Assembly (NCBI GenBank): GCA_023299895.1
Contig: JALZWI010000027.1
Span: 1-6,687, forward strand
From: Arenicella sp.
Lineage (GTDB): Bacteria; Pseudomonadota; Gammaproteobacteria; Arenicellales; Arenicellaceae
Direction of reading: 5' to 3'
Length of the DNA stretch: 6,687 bases
The notes under the pieces are model-generated. The model was given only the letters and a program-made list of their open reading frames with translations. It was not told the origin of the DNA and did not search any database. Position numbers and translations under genes: made by a program. Below are positions 4,538 to 6,687 of the stretch, one piece after another; the first letter of the stretch is position 1; every line of letters starts with the position of its first letter.

Positions 4538-5632
4538 TTATCCCTTTCTTTCACTTAATGCCGGGTCTGCCTTAATAGCTTCCCATTTGTATTCCAGAGT
4601 TTGACAGCTCGCACAAGGCTTTGCATTAATTTGCGTTTGAATGCGACGAATACGGTCAGAGGTCGTCGGGTGGGATGATAACCACTCGGGCAAATCAACG
4701 TTATTCTCACTGTCTAGTCGCTGCATTAGCGTCAGCATACCGTAAGGGTCAATATTGTTGGCAATGAGTAAATCTAGGCCTAAGTTGTCCGCTTCTTCTT
4801 CTTTGTCACGGCCAAAATATAGACTCCCCAATTGATGAACAATAACCGCAGTAGCGATGTTAATATCACCCAGTAGCACAAGCATTGCGGCAGCCCAACC
4901 CATGCTGTTGACCATATGTTTCAAGGAATGGCGCTGTTCAACGTGTTGTATCTCGTGGGCTAGCACTGCAGCTAGTTCACCAGGACTGTCGATGGCTGTA
5001 AGCAAGCCCGAGTTAACAATAATAATGCCTCCTGGTAAGGCATAGGCATTAATTTCTGAATCTTTAGCTATATGCCATTGATATTTATAGGCAGATTTTT
5101 TGCTAAGCAAGGTGCCTATTTCAACAACCGCGCTGTATGCTGCTCCGTCTGTTATGAATTCGGTGTCGGTCTGCATCTGTGTAAAAACGGTCTCACCAAG
5201 CGATTGTTCGTTTTCAATTGAGATATGTCTGGTTACCCAGGTGAGTGCTTCATCGTACTGCCACCACAGTAATATGACCGCTAGCACAGTGATTACTGCC
5301 ACTGAAATAATACTGATCCATATCACTGAAATAGAGCGTTTACGAAAACCCCACTGTTTCAACTCAGCTTGTAATTCGGAGGGAGCTTGGCTTAGCGCGA
5401 TTTTAATTTCCGATTCGGGGGTAGGCATAAATGAACAGTTATTCCCTTGTTCATCTTGCCAGTGAAAAAAAAGTTCGTCATGGTTAAACCCGCCAACACG
5501 GCTGGATACATGATAAACGGGTATTGTGGCGAAACCGTTAATATGGAGTGCGTTATTGGAGAAGTACGCTGTACGTTCTTCTCCAGACAGAGCAAACCCA
5601 TTTCCAAATAGTTTGCCGTCAAAACTCGTCAT
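4538..5632 (-). CDS. Membrane-anchored M48 family zinc metallopeptidase
   Basis: The 364-residue product is a zinc endopeptidase of the M48 (Ste24/HtpX/Oma1) group. An N-terminal domain of about 95 residues, with no family I recognise, precedes one transmembrane helix (about 101-124, after RKR at 98-99). The protease domain follows: NAYALPGG (195-202), the zinc site HEIQH (226-230) with Glu227 as catalytic base, and EEEAD (278-282) supplying the third zinc ligand Glu278 and Asp282. LSSHPTTSDRI (318-328) is the usual C-terminal motif. The extreme C-terminus has a CxxC (Cys340, Cys343). The catalytic set is complete. By the positive-inside rule the N-terminal domain is likely cytoplasmic and the protease periplasmic. 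The ATG lies 5 bases after the stop of the AIM24 gene with no Shine-Dalgarno, which suggests translational coupling within an operon. Confidence 0.93.
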   Translation of the reverse strand: MTSFDGKLFGNGFALSGEERTAYFSNNALHINGFATIPVYHVSSRVGGFNHDELFFHWQDEQGNNCSFMPTPESEIKIALSQAPSELQAELKQWGFRKRSISVIWISIISVAVITVLAVILLWWQYDEALTWVTRHISIENEQSLGETVFTQMQTDTEFITDGAAYSAVVEIGTLLSKKSAYKYQWHIAKDSEINAYALPGGIIIVNSGLLTAIDSPGELAAVLAHEIQHVEQRHSLKHMVNSMGWAAAMLVLLGDINIATAVIVHQLGSLYFGRDKEEEADNLGLDLLIANNIDPYGMLTLMQRLDSENNVDLPEWLSSHPTTSDRIRRIQTQINAKPCASCQTLEYKWEAIKADPALSERKG

Positions 5633-5637
5633 AGTGA

Positions 5638-6447
5638 TTAGACATCTACCCCAGCGAATAGCGAAAAGAGCACAAAAATGACGATGAATCCTAAATAAAG
5701 TTTACCCATTATGCCGGATGAACTTTTCCCGGCAGAGGAGGCTAATTGTGCACTTAATCGTTTCTCAGGAAGTGATTGAAGCCATACTTTGCCTGGGCCA
5801 GTAACGCTTGCATAAAAAAGTCCTTCACCACCAAAAATGGTGTTTTTAATCCCACCTATAAATTCAATATCATAGTTTACAGTACTATCAAAGCCTATAA
5901 TACATCCGGTATCTACTTTGAGGCGTTCTCCTGGAGCAAGCTCCTTTTTAAGCGTTGTACCTCCAGCATGTACAAAGGCGATGCCATCACCTTCTAGTTT
6001 TTGCATTATAAAACCTTCTCCTCCAAAAAGACCTCTTCCTAGCTTACGCGAAAACTCTATTCCAACAGAAACTCCCTTTGCTGCACAAAGAAATGCATCT
6101 TTCTGACAGATAAACTTCCCGCCTATTTTATCTAAATCTATCGGAATAATTTTACCTGGATAAGGTGATGCAAAACTCACTTTCTTTTTACCTAGTACGT
6201 CATTATAAAAGGCAGTCATAAATAAACTCTCTCCGGTAAGTAAACGCTTTCCTGCTCCAAAAATCTTCCCCATCACACCAGTATCCTTAGCCGAACCGTC
6301 TCCAAAGATGGTTTCCATACGTATTCCATCTTCCATCATCATAAAACTACCAGCCTCTGCGATTACTCCTTCTTGCGGGTCTAACTCTACTTCTACATAT
6401 TGCATCTCTTCTCCAAAGATCTCATAGTCTATCTCGTGTGCATTCAT
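5638..6447 (-). CDS. AIM24/TIGR00266 family protein with C-terminal membrane helix
   Basis: From the chosen ATG the product has 269 residues. It matches the bacterial AIM24 (TIGR00266) family, beta-rich proteins with glycine-rich turns related to mitochondrial Aim24; the biochemical role is unknown. Recognisable parts are EAGSFMMMEDGI (31-42), KRLLTGESLFMTAF (67-80), SPYPGKIIPIDL (94-105), FICQKDAFLCAAKGV (112-126), LFGGEGFIMQKLEGDG (140-155), FVHAGGT (158-164), GGIKNTIFGGEGLF (198-211) and GPGKVWLQSLP (217-227). A hydrophobic helix (about 247-264) ends the protein. The open frame runs further up to 6543, but that start lies inside a terminator hairpin. The start at 6445-6447 begins MNAHEIDYEIFGEEMQ, the family's usual N-terminus. 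The leader is A-rich with no Shine-Dalgarno. Glycine codons favour GGA (16 of 34) in the first 215 residues but not in the last 55. It is the first gene of an operon with the M48 peptidase. Confidence 0.92.
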   Translation of the reverse strand: MNAHEIDYEIFGEEMQYVEVELDPQEGVIAEAGSFMMMEDGIRMETIFGDGSAKDTGVMGKIFGAGKRLLTGESLFMTAFYNDVLGKKKVSFASPYPGKIIPIDLDKIGGKFICQKDAFLCAAKGVSVGIEFSRKLGRGLFGGEGFIMQKLEGDGIAFVHAGGTTLKKELAPGERLKVDTGCIIGFDSTVNYDIEFIGGIKNTIFGGEGLFYASVTGPGKVWLQSLPEKRLSAQLASSAGKSSSGIMGKLYLGFIVIFVLFSLFAGVDV

Positions 6448-6520
6448 TTTTTTTGATTTTTTGATTGTATCTATATGTAGGTACAAACCCAAACATGTTA
6501 CAATCTTGATTAAATAAAAC

Positions 6521-6553
6521 AAAAAAGCCCTGCAGTATTGCATACTGCAGGGC
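6521..6553 (-). terminator. Strong rho-independent terminator of the right-edge gene
   Basis: GCCCTGCAGTAT (6527-6538) and ATACTGCAGGGC (6542-6553) form a perfect 12-bp stem with a 3-base loop. On the minus strand it is followed by TTTTTTGTTTTATTT. It ends the transcript of the partial gene entering from the right, about 20 bases past its stop, and insulates the AIM24 operon. The plus-strand side has only TTTGATT, so it works mainly in the minus direction. Confidence 0.93.
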
Positions 6554-6572
6554 TTTGATTAAAAAAGTAGCA

Positions 6573-6687
6573 TTACATTGCTGTAATTGTATAAGTAAGG
6601 GTTACTGTATCTACATGACATAAATCTGGAGTTAGCGCTACACTAGGTGCGTCTGTTACCGTTAAAGTTTGAAAACCTTCTTTTTCT
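6573..6687 (-). CDS. C-terminal end of an unidentified protein (partial)
   Basis: The minus-strand frame is open from the right edge to TAA (6573-6575), giving 37 residues that end with DTVTLTYTITAM. The segment is rich in threonine (10 of 37) and alternates hydrophobic and polar residues, as in a beta-sandwich of a secreted or surface protein. A single cysteine lies in PDLCHVDT. The strong terminator right after the stop supports this being a real gene end. The family cannot be recognised from so little. Confidence 0.7.
   Translation of the reverse strand, partial: EKEGFQTLTVTDAPSVALTPDLCHVDTVTLTYTITAM

Noticed and set aside
5100..5465. A 121-codon plus-strand ORF antisense to the M48 gene
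   Set aside because: The M48 reading has complete catalytic motifs. The antisense product is low-complexity in serine and cysteine and has no family features.
6448..6543. N-terminal extension of the AIM24 frame up to an ATG at 6541-6543
   Set aside because: That ATG lies inside the 12-bp terminator stem of the next gene, and the extra 32 residues do not belong to the family. The MNAHEIDYE start fits the family.

Overview
The window looks like a chromosomal stretch of an AT-rich, probably marine, Gammaproteobacterium. The evidence is indirect: a Shine-Dalgarno led glutamine synthetase gene behind a textbook sigma-54 (RpoN) promoter with NtrC-type sites, moderately AT-rich coding DNA, and a mix of rhomboid, M48 and sulfotransferase genes. 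The genus cannot be named from the sequence. The far right end (about 5840 to 6687) has a slightly different flavour: GGA-rich glycine codons, an A-rich leader with no Shine-Dalgarno, and a protein close to Bacteroidetes AIM24 homologues as I remember them. It may have been acquired, or it may mark an assembly junction.

Layout. 1-277: AT-rich non-coding DNA with a duplicated 17-base motif at the left edge that may be the tail of a gene lying outside the window. 278-997 (+): an unnamed, helical, TPR-like protein. 997-1366: the control region of the next gene, with a perfect NtrC palindrome, a weaker second site 41 bases further on, a sigma-54 promoter, and a leader that can fold into competing hairpins. 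1367-2383 (+): a eukaryotic-type (GSII) glutamine synthetase. Its stop codon starts a four-copy 17-base tandem array, followed by a strong bidirectional terminator shared with the convergent sulfotransferase gene (2524-3156, -). 3157-3623: a gene-free stretch with palindromes and a GC-richer, protein-like block. 3624-4265 (-): a rhomboid protease. Its upstream region holds two back-to-back hairpins, one of them a 62-base nested palindrome. 4538-5632 (-): a membrane-anchored M48 metallopeptidase, 5 bases downstream of an AIM24/TIGR00266 gene (5638-6447, -), so the two form an operon. 6521-6553: the terminator of a minus-strand gene whose last 37 codons (6573-6687) enter from the right edge.

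How the genes may work together. GSII would assimilate ammonia under nitrogen limitation through NtrB/NtrC and RpoN. The minus-strand genes AIM24, M48 and rhomboid are bacterial relatives of three mitochondrial inner-membrane proteins (Aim24, Oma1, PARL/Pcp1), which suggests a membrane-maintenance neighbourhood; this is inference. There is no CRISPR array, tRNA, rRNA or transposase. The most unusual material is regulatory or repetitive: the stop-codon tandem array, the 62-base palindrome and the possible mosaic structure of the AIM24 gene.
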